DNA of 64,000 nucleotides from Flavobacterium okayamense. Lineage in GTDB: Bacteria; Bacteroidota; Bacteroidia; Flavobacteriales; Flavobacteriaceae. The translations under genes and the position numbers were made by a program. Positions 44,552 to 54,123 of this stretch are shown here, piece by piece. Location of the stretch: NCBI RefSeq assembly GCF_019702945.1, contig NZ_AP024749.1, positions 1,240,001 to 1,304,000 on the forward strand. Direction: 5' to 3'. The notes beneath the pieces were generated by a model that saw only the letters and a list, made by a program, of their open reading frames with translations, did no database searches and was not told the DNA's origin. Numbering within the stretch: the first letter of the stretch is position 1; each line of letters begins with the position of its first letter.

Positions 44552-47038
44552 ATGGCAAAGAATTTAGTTATCGTTGAGTCGCCAGCTAAGGCAAAAACAA
44601 TCGAGAAATTTCTGGGGAAAGACTTTCAGGTGGAATCAAGTTTTGGACATATAGCCGACTTACCATCAAGAGAAATAGGAGTTGATGTAGAGAATGGTTT
44701 TAAACCAAAATATGAAGTTTCAAGCGATAAAAAAGCTTTGGTTAAAAAACTTAAGGATTTAGCTAAAAGTGCCGAAATGGTTTGGTTAGCTTCCGATGAA
44801 GACCGAGAGGGAGAAGCAATTTCTTGGCATTTAGCCGAAGAATTAAAGTTAAAACCAGAAAAAACAAAGCGAATTGTTTTTCACGAAATTACTAAAACTG
44901 CCATTCTAAAGGCAATTGAAAATCCAAGAGGAATTAATTACGATTTAGTAAATGCACAACAAGCAAGAAGAGTTTTAGATAGATTGGTGGGTTACGAGCT
45001 TTCTCCAGTTTTATGGAAAAAAGTAAAAGGCGGACTTTCAGCTGGTCGTGTGCAATCAGTTTCTGTGCGTTTAATTGTAGAACGTGAAAGAGAAATTTTA
45101 GATTTTAATGCTGAAGCTTCATATAGTATTGTCGCAGAATTTGTAAATGAAAAAGGGAAATCGTTTAAAGCGAAATTGCCTAAAAACTTTACATCTAAAA
45201 AAGAAGCGGAAGATTTTCTACAGAAAAATATTGGTTCACAATATAAAGTAGCCGATTTAGAAACGAAGCCAACTAAAAAATCTCCAGCGGCACCATTTAC
45301 AACTTCTACGTTACAACAGGAAGCTGCGAGAAAATTATATTTACCAGTTGGGATTACGATGCAAGTAGCTCAGCGTTTATATGAAGCCGGTTTGATTACC
45401 TATATGAGAACCGATAGTGTGAACTTGTCTAATGATGCTTTAGATGCTGCTAAAGCAGAAATTGAAAGTTACTACGGAAAAGAGTTTTCGCAAACACGAA
45501 ATTATGCTACGAAAGCTAAAGGAGCACAAGAGGCTCACGAGGCTATTCGTCCAACAGATATGAGTCGTCATTCGGTTAATTTAGATAGAAATGAATCGAG
45601 ATTATACGATTTAATTTGGAAAAGAACAATTGCTTCTCAAATGAGTGATGCTCAATTAGAACGTACAAATGTAAAAGTAGAAGCGTCAAATCATAAAGAA
45701 CTTTTCGCTGCAACAGGTGAAGTAATTAAGTTTGAAGGTTTCTTAAAAGTATATTTAGAAGGTCATGACGAGGATGAAGAAGAACAAGAAGGAATGTTGC
45801 CTCAAATGGTTATTGGTGAAAAGCTTTCTAATACAAATATTGTTGCTACGGAACGTTTTTCTCGTCCACCAAGTCGTTATACTGAAGCTTCTTTAGTTAA
45901 AAAATTAGAAGAATTAGGAATTGGTCGTCCTTCAACATATGCGCCAACTATTTCTACTATTATTGCTCGTAATTATGTTGAAAAAGGAGCAAGTGAAGGT
46001 GTGGAGAGAAAATACAATCAAATTACATTAGAAGGTTCAGATATAAAATCGGTTGTTTTAAAAGAAACGACAGGTTCTGATAAAGGGAAATTGGTACCAA
46101 CAGATATTGGAATGATTGTAAATGATTTCTTGGTTTCTAATTTTGAAACGATATTGGATTACAATTTTACAGCCAAAGTAGAGCAAGATTTCGACGAAAT
46201 TGCAGAAGGAAAAGAAGATTGGGTAAAAATGATGAAAGATTTCTACTCTCATTTTCATCCTAATGTTGTTGATGTTGAAAAAAATGCTGATAGAGAAACT
46301 GGAGAACGTATTTTAGGAAATCATCCAGAATCTGGAAGACAGGTTTCTGTTCGTTTAGGAAAATTTGGCCCAATGGCTCAAATTGGAAGTATTGATGATG
46401 AAGAAAAACAATTTGCGAGCTTGTTGCCAGAACAAAATATATCTACTATAACTCTTGATGAAGCACTTTCTTTGTTTATGTTGCCAAAATCTTTAGGTAA
46501 TTATGATGGGGAAGAAGTAGAAGTAAATAATGGTCGTTTTGGACCGTATGTTCGTTTTGGTAAAACTTTTATTTCGTTACCAAAAGGAGAAGAACCACTT
46601 GATGTTTCTTTAGAAAGAGCAATTGAACTTATTAAAGAAAAACGACAAGCAGATGCGCCAATAGCAACTCATGATGGATTGCCTGTGCAAAAAGGTGTTG
46701 GGCGTTTCGGACCGTTTATTAAATGGAACGGGATGTTTATCAATGTAAACAAAAAATATGATTTTGATAATTTATCGCAAGCTGATGTTATAGAGTTGAT
46801 TGAAGATAAATTGCAAAAAGAAAAAGATAAACTTATTCATAACTGGGAAGATGAAGGAATTCGTGTTGAAAAAGCACGTTGGGGACGCTCAGTTATATTA
46901 AAAGGTAAAACTAAGATTGAGTTAAGTAAAGATGTTAATGCTGAAAAGTTGACTTTAGAAGAAGTTAAAGAGTTAATTGAGAAAAAAGCGCCAGCAAAAA
47001 AGTCTACATCAAAAAAAGCAACAGCTAAAAAGAAATAA
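44552..47038 (+). CDS. topA: DNA topoisomerase I
   Basis: An 828-residue type IA topoisomerase that relaxes negative supercoils. TOPRIM domain near the start (AKNLVIVESPAKAKTIEKFLG, acidic DEDREGEAISWHLAE). The active-site Tyr is in GLITYMRTDSVNLS. Several C-terminal repeats in the topoisomerase-I-like (DUF) style follow: RFGPYVRFGKTFISLP, RFGPFIKWNGMFINV, RWGRSVILKGK. It ends with a lysine/alanine-rich tail that may bind DNA. The next gene starts 2 bp later. Confidence 0.96.
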   Translation: MAKNLVIVESPAKAKTIEKFLGKDFQVESSFGHIADLPSREIGVDVENGFKPKYEVSSDKKALVKKLKDLAKSAEMVWLASDEDREGEAISWHLAEELKLKPEKTKRIVFHEITKTAILKAIENPRGINYDLVNAQQARRVLDRLVGYELSPVLWKKVKGGLSAGRVQSVSVRLIVEREREILDFNAEASYSIVAEFVNEKGKSFKAKLPKNFTSKKEAEDFLQKNIGSQYKVADLETKPTKKSPAAPFTTSTLQQEAARKLYLPVGITMQVAQRLYEAGLITYMRTDSVNLSNDALDAAKAEIESYYGKEFSQTRNYATKAKGAQEAHEAIRPTDMSRHSVNLDRNESRLYDLIWKRTIASQMSDAQLERTNVKVEASNHKELFAATGEVIKFEGFLKVYLEGHDEDEEEQEGMLPQMVIGEKLSNTNIVATERFSRPPSRYTEASLVKKLEELGIGRPSTYAPTISTIIARNYVEKGASEGVERKYNQITLEGSDIKSVVLKETTGSDKGKLVPTDIGMIVNDFLVSNFETILDYNFTAKVEQDFDEIAEGKEDWVKMMKDFYSHFHPNVVDVEKNADRETGERILGNHPESGRQVSVRLGKFGPMAQIGSIDDEEKQFASLLPEQNISTITLDEALSLFMLPKSLGNYDGEEVEVNNGRFGPYVRFGKTFISLPKGEEPLDVSLERAIELIKEKRQADAPIATHDGLPVQKGVGRFGPFIKWNGMFINVNKKYDFDNLSQADVIELIEDKLQKEKDKLIHNWEDEGIRVEKARWGRSVILKGKTKIELSKDVNAEKLTLEEVKELIEKKAPAKKSTSKKATAKKK

Positions 47039-47040
47039 TT

Positions 47041-48189
47041 ATGGTGTTTGATTTTCTGCAACCTATTAATGAGGGATTACTCAAGTTTGTCAATGGATTA
47101 TCAAAACAAGCATTAGGAAATAAAATTATACTTCATACTGAAGACGAATTTCCTAATTTAGAGGAAATAAAAATTGCTTTAATTACGGTTAATGAATATA
47201 GAGGTGCTGAAGTTGATAATCCTGATGAAGATTTTGTAAATTTTAGAAAGTATCTTTATTCACTTTTTCCGGGAAATTGGAATTTTACTATTGCTGATTT
47301 AGGAAATATACAAGCTGGAGCATCAATAGAAGATACTTATTTTTTAGTAAAAACCATTTCGGAAGATTTAATCCGAAAAAAAATCACACCTATAATAATA
47401 GGAGGGACGCAAGATTTAACGTATCCTTTGTATAGGTCTTACGACAGTCTTGATCAAATGGTGAATTTGGTTGTTGTAGACAACGCTTTTGATTTTGCTA
47501 AAGAAGTTGGTTTGCCATTTAATTCTTATTTATCAAGGATTGTAGTAGAAGAGCCTTGTAATTTATTCAATTATGCAAATATTGGCTATCAAACTTATTT
47601 TAATTCTCAAGAAGAAATAGATTTAGTTGAGAAATTATTTTTTGAATCATATAGGCTTGGAGAAGTGTCTAATAATATTCCTATTGCAGAACCAGTTTTA
47701 AGAGATGCAGATGTAGTGAGTTTTGATTTGTGTTCTGTGCAGTCTTCATATTCGGGTAATTTTCATCAGTTTAATCCAAATGGCTTTACAGGTAAAGAAA
47801 TATGTGCGTTGGCTCGTTATGCTGGAATAAGTGATAAAGTTTCAAGTTTCGGAATTTTTAACTTTTATAATTCGATAAAAGAAGTATCTTTGGTGGCCCA
47901 AGTATTATGGTATTTTTTAGAAGGTTATGCATTTCGTTCTAATGAATATCCTTATGGTAGTAAAGAAAGTTACTATAAATATATAGTGCCGATTGATGAT
48001 GAAGAATTGATTTTTTATAAGAGCGATAAAACAGGAAGATGGTGGATTGAAATTCCATTTATTTTAAACGAGAATAATAAAATAAAAAGAAATACGTTAT
48101 TACCTTGCACACATGAAGATTATTTAGCGGCATGTGAGCAAGAACGACCAGAAAGATGGTGGAAAGCACAAAGGCGAAATCTGTTGTAA
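47041..48189 (+). CDS. Arginase/formimidoylglutamase-fold protein lacking metal ligands
   Basis: A 382-residue protein with arginase-family architecture. The first ligand motif GGxHxxT reads GGTQDLT (121-127, His to Gln). DxHxD reads DNAFD (147-151, His to Ala). SxDxDxxDP reads SFDLCSVQ (227-234, second Asp to Cys). The fold-level blocks are retained, but four of six expected manganese ligands are not, so hydrolase activity is unlikely. It starts 2 bp after topA and precedes gldK. A structural or regulatory role is possible. Confidence 0.72.
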   Translation: MVFDFLQPINEGLLKFVNGLSKQALGNKIILHTEDEFPNLEEIKIALITVNEYRGAEVDNPDEDFVNFRKYLYSLFPGNWNFTIADLGNIQAGASIEDTYFLVKTISEDLIRKKITPIIIGGTQDLTYPLYRSYDSLDQMVNLVVVDNAFDFAKEVGLPFNSYLSRIVVEEPCNLFNYANIGYQTYFNSQEEIDLVEKLFFESYRLGEVSNNIPIAEPVLRDADVVSFDLCSVQSSYSGNFHQFNPNGFTGKEICALARYAGISDKVSSFGIFNFYNSIKEVSLVAQVLWYFLEGYAFRSNEYPYGSKESYYKYIVPIDDEELIFYKSDKTGRWWIEIPFILNENNKIKRNTLLPCTHEDYLAACEQERPERWWKAQRRNLL

Positions 48190-48266
48190 AAAGTCTTAAT
48201 AAGTGAGTATTTTGTTAAACAATATGGTTACTTTAAGATTTTTTTAAGGTTTTTTTTGAAAAAAAA

Positions 48267-48297
48267 TTGTTTTTCTCAAATTTATTGAATAGGTTTA
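48267..48297 (+). promoter_or_regulatory. Probable promoter of gldKLMN
   Basis: TTG at 48267-48269, a 20-bp spacer and TAGGTTTA at 48290-48297 (one mismatch from TAnnTTTG), 38 bp before the gldK ATG. An upstream in-frame start at 48267 is this -33 box. Confidence 0.5.
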
Positions 48298-48335
48298 CGC
48301 CCTTAAAAGTAAAAATACATTTAACCCAAATTTAT

Positions 48336-49736
48336 ATGAAGAAGTTAGTTGCATTTTCAGCAATTTTATCATTATTAGTTAGCTGTAGCAAGGGTGACAG
48401 AGGTGAATTAGTAGGAGCCAAAAGTAGAAAATGGCATCCAGAAAAGCCTTATGGGATGACTTTAGTTCCTGGTGGTGCTTTTGTAATGGGTAAATCAGAT
48501 GATGATTTGGCAAACATTCAAGACGCTCCAACTAAAACAGTTACGGTTCGTTCGTTTTATATGGATGAAACTGAAATTACCAATGCGGAGTATCGTCAAT
48601 TTGTTAATTGGGTAAAAGACTCAATTGTTAGAACAAGATTGGCAGTATTGGCAGATGAAGTAGGTGAAACTGGTTCAGATGGTGCTAGAAGTGGAAAAGA
48701 AGGTGGAAGTATTGGGGATTATGCTTTTGCAGATCAAAATGTAGAGGAAATGTCGCCTTATGATAAATATATGTATGAAAACTACTATAGTGTTGGGACT
48801 GATGAAGATCCTTATGCTGGTAGAAGATTAAAAAGAGGTAAAGGTGAGCCTAAATTAATTCAAGACCCTCAAAAATACCCAGATGAGTATTATGTTGAGG
48901 TTATGGATTCAATGTACTTACCAGAATCTGAGTCTTATAATGGGTTAAAGACTATGGATGTTTCTAAATTACAATTTAGATATAGAGAGGTAGATTGGAA
49001 TAAGGCTGTAAAGAAAAAAGGAAGAAAAGGATTGTATGATGATAATCCGCCAATTGAAATTTATCCAGATACTACTGTTTGGATTACAGATTTCGCTTAT
49101 TCATATAATGAACCAATGCATAATGATTATTTCTGGCATTCGGCATATGATGAGTATCCTGTAGTGGGTGTGAGCTGGAATCAAGCTAAAGCGTTTTGTG
49201 CTTGGAGAACAATGTATAAAAACTCTTATATTAAAAAGAAAAAAGGTAGAGATCAAATTAACTCTTTCCGTTTACCAACTGAAGCTGAATGGGAATATGC
49301 GGCAAGAGGTGGTATTGAGTCAGCTACTTATCCATGGGGTGGTCCATATGCTAAAAATGATAGAGGTTGTTTTATGGCAAACTTCAAACCTAATAGAGGT
49401 GATTATGCTGCGGATGGTGCTTTATATACTGTAGAAGCTAAATCTTATGAGCCAAATGATTATAATTTATATAATATGGCTGGTAATGTTTCTGAGTGGA
49501 CTCAGTCGGCTTATAGCCCTTCTTCTTATGAGTTTGTTTCTACAATGAATCCAAATGTGCCAGATAGAAAAAATCAACGTAAAGTTGTTAGAGGTGGTTC
49601 TTGGAAAGATGTTGGGTATTTCCTAGCTGTTGGAACAAGAGATTATGAATATGCAGATTCATCAAGAAGTTACATTGGTTTCAGAACTGTTCAAGATTAT
49701 ATGGGAACAGCTGCAACTGGAACTAGACCAAAATAG
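48336..49736 (+). CDS. gldK: Gliding motility/T9SS lipoprotein GldK (PorK)
   Basis: A 466-residue lipoprotein (MKKLVAFSAILSLLVSC, Cys17) with a formylglycine-generating-enzyme-like fold: MTLVPGGAFVMG, MDETEITNAEYRQFVNWV, SWNQAKAFCAWR, RLPTEAEWEYAARGG, and the C-terminal VVRGGSWKD with YIGFRTV. In T9SS, GldK forms the periplasmic ring under the outer membrane with GldN. It has no expected catalysis. First gene of gldKLMN. The upstream extension of 23 codons is rejected because it destroys the lipoprotein signal. Confidence 0.97.
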   Translation: MKKLVAFSAILSLLVSCSKGDRGELVGAKSRKWHPEKPYGMTLVPGGAFVMGKSDDDLANIQDAPTKTVTVRSFYMDETEITNAEYRQFVNWVKDSIVRTRLAVLADEVGETGSDGARSGKEGGSIGDYAFADQNVEEMSPYDKYMYENYYSVGTDEDPYAGRRLKRGKGEPKLIQDPQKYPDEYYVEVMDSMYLPESESYNGLKTMDVSKLQFRYREVDWNKAVKKKGRKGLYDDNPPIEIYPDTTVWITDFAYSYNEPMHNDYFWHSAYDEYPVVGVSWNQAKAFCAWRTMYKNSYIKKKKGRDQINSFRLPTEAEWEYAARGGIESATYPWGGPYAKNDRGCFMANFKPNRGDYAADGALYTVEAKSYEPNDYNLYNMAGNVSEWTQSAYSPSSYEFVSTMNPNVPDRKNQRKVVRGGSWKDVGYFLAVGTRDYEYADSSRSYIGFRTVQDYMGTAATGTRPK

Positions 49737-49787
49737 TATTTAACCAATTTAAATTATATTAACTTAACTAACTAAAATTTATTTATT

Positions 49788-50420
49788 ATGGCAATTTTAA
49801 GTAAAAAAGTAATGAATTTCCTTTATGGAATGGGTGCGGCAGTAGTAATCGTTGGAGCATTATTCAAATTAATGCACTGGCCAGGCGCAGGTCCAATGCT
49901 TATTATCGGATTATTAACGGAGGCTTTTATCTTTGGTTTGTCAGCTTTTGAAGCTCCAGAAAAAGATTTAGATTGGTCTTTAGTTTATCCAGAACTTGCT
50001 GGTGGTGATGCTAAGCCAAAAGGTAAAAATGAGAAGCCAGAAGATGCTCAAGGTTTATTATCTCAAAAATTAGATAATATGTTAAAAGAAGCTAAAATTG
50101 ATGGTGCTTTAATGGAAAGTTTAGGTAACTCTATCAAAAATTTTGAAGGTGCTGCTAAAAACATCGCTCCAACTGTAGATTCTATTGCTTCTCAAAAACA
50201 ATATGCTACTGAAATGGTTGCAGCTGCTGATAATTTAAAATCTTTAAACAGTTTATATCAAGCACAATTAGAAGGAGCTCAGAAAAATGCTGCTGCTAAT
50301 GCTGAAATCGCTGAAAATGCTGCTAAATTAAAAGAGCAAATGCAATCAATGACTTCAAATATTGCTTCATTGAATGCTGTGTACGGTGGTATGCTTTCTG
50401 CTATGAGTAACAGAGGATAA
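49788..50420 (+). CDS. gldL: T9SS motor protein GldL (PorL)
   Basis: A 210-residue inner-membrane protein with two helices (about 10-28 and 36-52). The second helix carries Glu45 in LLTEAFIFG, the position used for proton coupling in known GldL proteins. The cytoplasmic part (60-210) is a long helical, alanine-rich region. Pentameric GldL with dimeric GldM makes the proton-driven rotary motor of T9SS and gliding. Confidence 0.97.
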   Translation: MAILSKKVMNFLYGMGAAVVIVGALFKLMHWPGAGPMLIIGLLTEAFIFGLSAFEAPEKDLDWSLVYPELAGGDAKPKGKNEKPEDAQGLLSQKLDNMLKEAKIDGALMESLGNSIKNFEGAAKNIAPTVDSIASQKQYATEMVAAADNLKSLNSLYQAQLEGAQKNAAANAEIAENAAKLKEQMQSMTSNIASLNAVYGGMLSAMSNRG

Positions 50421-50482
50421 TTTATTATCAATTGTTAATCACTTAAATTATATTTAATAATAAAAAACAAAATTTTTAAGAA

Positions 50483-52039
50483 ATGGCAGGAGGAAAGTTA
50501 ACCCCTAGACAGAAGATGATTAACCTAATGTACTTGGTTTTCATCGCGATGCTAGCTTTAAATATGTCGAAAGAGGTATTAACCGCTTTCGGTTTGATGA
50601 ATGAAAAATTTGATGCGGCTAATGCAACAATGGATCAAAGTAACCAAGGTTTATTAGGTTCATTAGAGACTAAAGCTTCTGATACTCCAGATCAATTTGG
50701 GGAAGCTAATAGAAAAGCGCAACAAATTAAATCTATTTCAAATGAGTTCTTTAATTATTTAGGGAAATTAAAATCTGAAGTAGAAGGTGGTTTTGAAAAA
50801 GAAGAAGGTAAATTACCTTACGAGGCAATGGATAAGTCTACAATTGATGAGGCTTGGTTTGCTGGAGATGGTTATTCTCCAAAAGGTAAAGAAATTATCG
50901 CTGCTTTTGACAAATACAAAAACGGTGTTCAAAGTGTTTTAGGAAATGTTGCTAAATACCAAGTTATTATGGATAACTTGAAAAAGAAATTTTCTACTGA
51001 GAACGTTAAAGATAAAGAAGGTGTTTCTAAATTATATTTAGATTATCATTTTAAAGGTTTCCCTGCTATTGCAACTGTTGCTAAGTTAGGAGCTTTACAA
51101 AATGATGTTAAAACAATCGAGGCTGACATCTATAATGCTTTCTTAGGTAACGCATTAACAACTGTTGCTTCTTTTAGAAACTATAAAGCAATTGTTATTC
51201 CTGAAAAATCAGCTTTCTTTGCTGGTGAGAAATTTGCAGGTAAAGTTGTATTAGGTCGTTATGACAAATCTACAGTACCAACTAAAGTTGTTGTTAATGG
51301 TTCAGAAGTTAATCTTAACGAGGCTTTAGAAGATGGTCAAGTTAACTTAAACTTTACTACAGGTAATGTAGGTGAGCATGAAATTAAAGGTAAATTTACT
51401 TTCATGGAAGACGGTAAACCAGTTGATATCGATATCGATGGAAACTATGTGGTAGTACCTAAGCCAAATTCAGCTACTGTATCTGCTGATAAGATGAATG
51501 TTGTATACCGTGGTGTTCCTAACCCTATGTCAATTTCATTTGCTGGTATTTCAGCTGATAAAGTTAACGCTACTGCTGCAGGAGCTACTTTATCTAAAGC
51601 TAGTAAGCCAGGACAATATACTTTGACTGCTGGTTCTGGTACTGAAACTACAATCAATGTTACAGGTACGTTGCCTGATGGTCAAAAAGTTTCTGATAAA
51701 AAAGTTTTCCGTATTAAAGGAATTCCTTCACCAACAGGTAAAATCCGTGGAGAAGATGCTGCAAAAGGTCCTAAATCAAGTTTAGAAAACTCTCAAGTAT
51801 CTGCAGTATTAGAAGACTTTGATTTCCCAGTTACTGTTAATGTAACTCAGTTTAATATTAAAGTTCCAGGTCAACCTACAATTGTTGTAAATGGAAGCCG
51901 TTTAGACGGTAGAGCTAAAGCAGCTGTTAAGAAAGCAATGAAAGGTGATGTTATCATTATTTCTGATATTAAAGTTAAATATCAAGGAATTAATCAGGTA
52001 GCTAAAAAAGTATCGCCTTGTACATTTGAAATTTTATAA
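50483..52039 (+). CDS. gldM: T9SS motor protein GldM (PorM)
   Basis: A 518-residue protein: one N-terminal membrane helix (about 12-34, NLMYLVFIAMLALNMS), which inserts in the GldL pore, then a helical D1 domain and three beta-rich periplasmic domains to the C-terminus (KPNSATVSADKMNVVYRGVPNPMSISF marks the D3 start). It reaches across the periplasm to the GldKN ring. Codon use is very regular, as in a highly expressed gene. Confidence 0.97.
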   Translation: MAGGKLTPRQKMINLMYLVFIAMLALNMSKEVLTAFGLMNEKFDAANATMDQSNQGLLGSLETKASDTPDQFGEANRKAQQIKSISNEFFNYLGKLKSEVEGGFEKEEGKLPYEAMDKSTIDEAWFAGDGYSPKGKEIIAAFDKYKNGVQSVLGNVAKYQVIMDNLKKKFSTENVKDKEGVSKLYLDYHFKGFPAIATVAKLGALQNDVKTIEADIYNAFLGNALTTVASFRNYKAIVIPEKSAFFAGEKFAGKVVLGRYDKSTVPTKVVVNGSEVNLNEALEDGQVNLNFTTGNVGEHEIKGKFTFMEDGKPVDIDIDGNYVVVPKPNSATVSADKMNVVYRGVPNPMSISFAGISADKVNATAAGATLSKASKPGQYTLTAGSGTETTINVTGTLPDGQKVSDKKVFRIKGIPSPTGKIRGEDAAKGPKSSLENSQVSAVLEDFDFPVTVNVTQFNIKVPGQPTIVVNGSRLDGRAKAAVKKAMKGDVIIISDIKVKYQGINQVAKKVSPCTFEIL

Positions 52040-52073
52040 TAATTTCTTATACCATAAAATAAAGACTTAGAAA

Positions 52074-52991
52074 ATGAATTGGAGAAAGTTTATAGTAGTA
52101 GTAGCATTAGGTTTAAGTTCAACTTTTACTTATGCACAATCTAATCTTTTAAATGCAAAAACTCCTGATCAAATCGGGAAAAAAACGGATGCTGAATTAG
52201 TAGCCGAAAATGATATGCCTCTTCCTTACGGTTATGTAATGGATAGAGATATCTTAATGGGAAAAAGAGTTTGGGAAATCATCGACTTAGATGAGCGTGT
52301 AAACTTCCCTCTTTACTATCCTGTTGAAAAGAACCTTGGTCCTGACAGAAAGCCATTGTATGATGTTTTGAAGAAAGCTATCAGAGATAGTTTAATTACG
52401 GAAGTTTACGATGATAGTTATTTTACTACAAAGAAAACTTTAAAAGACATCGAGCAATCTTTATTTGCAATTGATACTACTGATGGAGGTAGAGAGCAAA
52501 TGAATGAGGATTATGATGCATACTTAGCAGGTGAGAAAAAAATCGATGAACAATATATCATCAAAACTGAGATTGAAGCTGATTTAGTGAAATCTTACAA
52601 AGTTGTTGGATATTGGTATTTCGATAAAAGACAAGGTGAGTTAAAATACAGAATGTTAGGAATTTGTCCAGTTGTACCAGACGTACAAATTTATAAAGAC
52701 AATCCTGATACTGATGAGATGGTTGAGTTATTCTGGGTATATTTTCCAGCTGCAAGAGAAGTTTTACACAAAGCTAAAGCTTTCAACAACAGAAACTCAG
52801 CAATGCCTTTTAGTTTCGATCATTTGTTAAATGCTAGACGTTTTAACGGTGTAATCTACATTGAAGAGAATGTTTATGCGGATAGACAAATTAAAGAATA
52901 CATGAAAGAAAACGCTCAAATGCAATTATTAGAATCAGAGCGTGTTAAAGAGAAAATTAGAGATTTCGAACAAGATATGTGGAATTACTAG
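52074..52991 (+). CDS. gldN: T9SS ring protein GldN (PorN)
   Basis: A 305-residue periplasmic protein with signal peptide ending at FTYAQ (about residue 22). Conserved blocks include YGYVMDRDILMGKRVWEIIDLDERVNFPLYYP, FTTKKTLKDIEQ and VELFWVYFPAAREVLHKA. It completes the GldK ring. Last gene of the operon, followed by a terminator. Confidence 0.97.
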   Translation: MNWRKFIVVVALGLSSTFTYAQSNLLNAKTPDQIGKKTDAELVAENDMPLPYGYVMDRDILMGKRVWEIIDLDERVNFPLYYPVEKNLGPDRKPLYDVLKKAIRDSLITEVYDDSYFTTKKTLKDIEQSLFAIDTTDGGREQMNEDYDAYLAGEKKIDEQYIIKTEIEADLVKSYKVVGYWYFDKRQGELKYRMLGICPVVPDVQIYKDNPDTDEMVELFWVYFPAAREVLHKAKAFNNRNSAMPFSFDHLLNARRFNGVIYIEENVYADRQIKEYMKENAQMQLLESERVKEKIRDFEQDMWNY

Positions 52992-53016
52992 TATAAATTT
53001 TACTCCAATTCATTTT

Positions 53017-53042
53017 AATCCCGACAAGTAATTGTCGGGATT
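53017..53042 (+). terminator. Terminator after gldN
   Basis: AATCCCGACAA pairs with TTGTCGGGATT, followed by T-rich sequence. Confidence 0.8.
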
Positions 53043-53045
53043 TCT

Positions 53046-53053
53046 TATTTTTG
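53046..53053 (+). promoter_or_regulatory. -7 box 4 bp before the FAD oxidoreductase start
   Basis: TATTTTTG, then TACT and ATG at 53058. No TTG at 17-23 bp (the region is the gldN terminator). The start is fixed by the Rossmann N-terminus, so any mRNA from here would be leaderless or nearly so. Confidence 0.4.
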
Positions 53054-53057
53054 TACT

Positions 53058-54110
53058 ATGATAGATTATATTATTGTCGGTGCTGGTTTAGCTGGAGTTT
53101 GTTTTTCTGAATTTGCCTTAAGTGCAGGTAAAAAAGTTTTAGTATACGAAAACAGTTCTCAGCCTTCTTCTACAGTTGCTGGTGGAATGTACAATCCTGT
53201 TGTATTAAAGCGTTTTACTGAAATTTGGAATGCTCAAATGCAATTAGACATCATTCAAGATTTCTATCCTAAGATAGAAGATAAATTAGATGTTAAATTC
53301 GATTTTCCGATGCCTCTTTGGCGCAAGTTTGCCAGCATTGAAGAACAAAATAATTGGTTTGTTGCCTCAGATAAACCTTCTCTTACAAATTTTCTAAATC
53401 CTAACTTGTTATTTGATAAAATTAACGGTGTAGATTCTCCTTTTGGCTTTGGTGAAGTCTTATATTCAGGTTATTTAGATATTAAGACATTAATAACCAA
53501 TTATCAAAACTATTTAGAATCAAACAATATCCTTTTAAGAGAATCATTTCAATATGAAATAATTAGTTTTTATGAAGATTATGTTGAATATAAAGGTATA
53601 AAAACAAGACATATTGTCTTTTCAGAAGGTTTTGGTTTACACCAAAACCCTTTTTTCTATGATTTACCTTTAGACGGAACTAAAGGTGAATTATTACACA
53701 TTAAATGTGCTGATTTAAATCTAGATAAAATTGTAAAATCAAATATTTTTATATTGCCAATTGGTAATGATATTTATAAAGTAGGTGCAACTTACAATTG
53801 GGAAGATAAAACCAATCAACCAACTATTCAAGGTAAGCAAGAACTTTTAGATAAATTAGATGAACTTATAGATTGTAAATACGAGATAGTAGAACATTTG
53901 GCTGGTGTTCGACCAACAGTTAAAGATAGAAGACCTCTTGTAGGAACACATTATAAATATAAAAACGTACATCTTCTAAATGGTTTAGGAACTAGAGGAG
54001 TTATGCTTGGACCATTTTTAGCTAAAAGCTTGTTGGAATACATAGAAAAAGAAGTTCCTTTAGATAAAGAAATTGATATTAATAGATATTACAAAAAAAG
54101 AGCTAATTAA
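53058..54110 (+). CDS. FAD-dependent oxidoreductase (DAO family)
   Basis: A 350-residue flavoprotein. Dinucleotide-binding motif IIVGAGLAGVCFSEFALSAGKKVLVYE at the N-terminus, substrate-domain middle, and the C-terminal FAD block VRPTVKDRRPLVGTH with LLNGLGTRGVMLGPFLA. The DAO family includes glycine oxidase (ThiO) and D-amino-acid dehydrogenase; the substrate cannot be told. Its final KRAN residues are encoded by a palindromic terminator shared with the convergent DUF983 gene, with which it overlaps by 4 bp. Confidence 0.82.
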   Translation: MIDYIIVGAGLAGVCFSEFALSAGKKVLVYENSSQPSSTVAGGMYNPVVLKRFTEIWNAQMQLDIIQDFYPKIEDKLDVKFDFPMPLWRKFASIEEQNNWFVASDKPSLTNFLNPNLLFDKINGVDSPFGFGEVLYSGYLDIKTLITNYQNYLESNNILLRESFQYEIISFYEDYVEYKGIKTRHIVFSEGFGLHQNPFFYDLPLDGTKGELLHIKCADLNLDKIVKSNIFILPIGNDIYKVGATYNWEDKTNQPTIQGKQELLDKLDELIDCKYEIVEHLAGVRPTVKDRRPLVGTHYKYKNVHLLNGLGTRGVMLGPFLAKSLLEYIEKEVPLDKEIDINRYYKKRAN

Positions 54111-54123
54111 TTAGCTCTTTTTT
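54094..54123. terminator. Perfect 30-bp palindromic terminator overlapping both convergent stop codons
   Basis: AAAAAAGAGCTAATTAATTAGCTCTTTTTT, given as its centre AGAGCTAATTAATTAGCTCT with six A/T flanks on each side in total. It contains the last codons of 53058-54110 and 54107-54517, and both read KRAN then stop. Confidence 0.85.
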
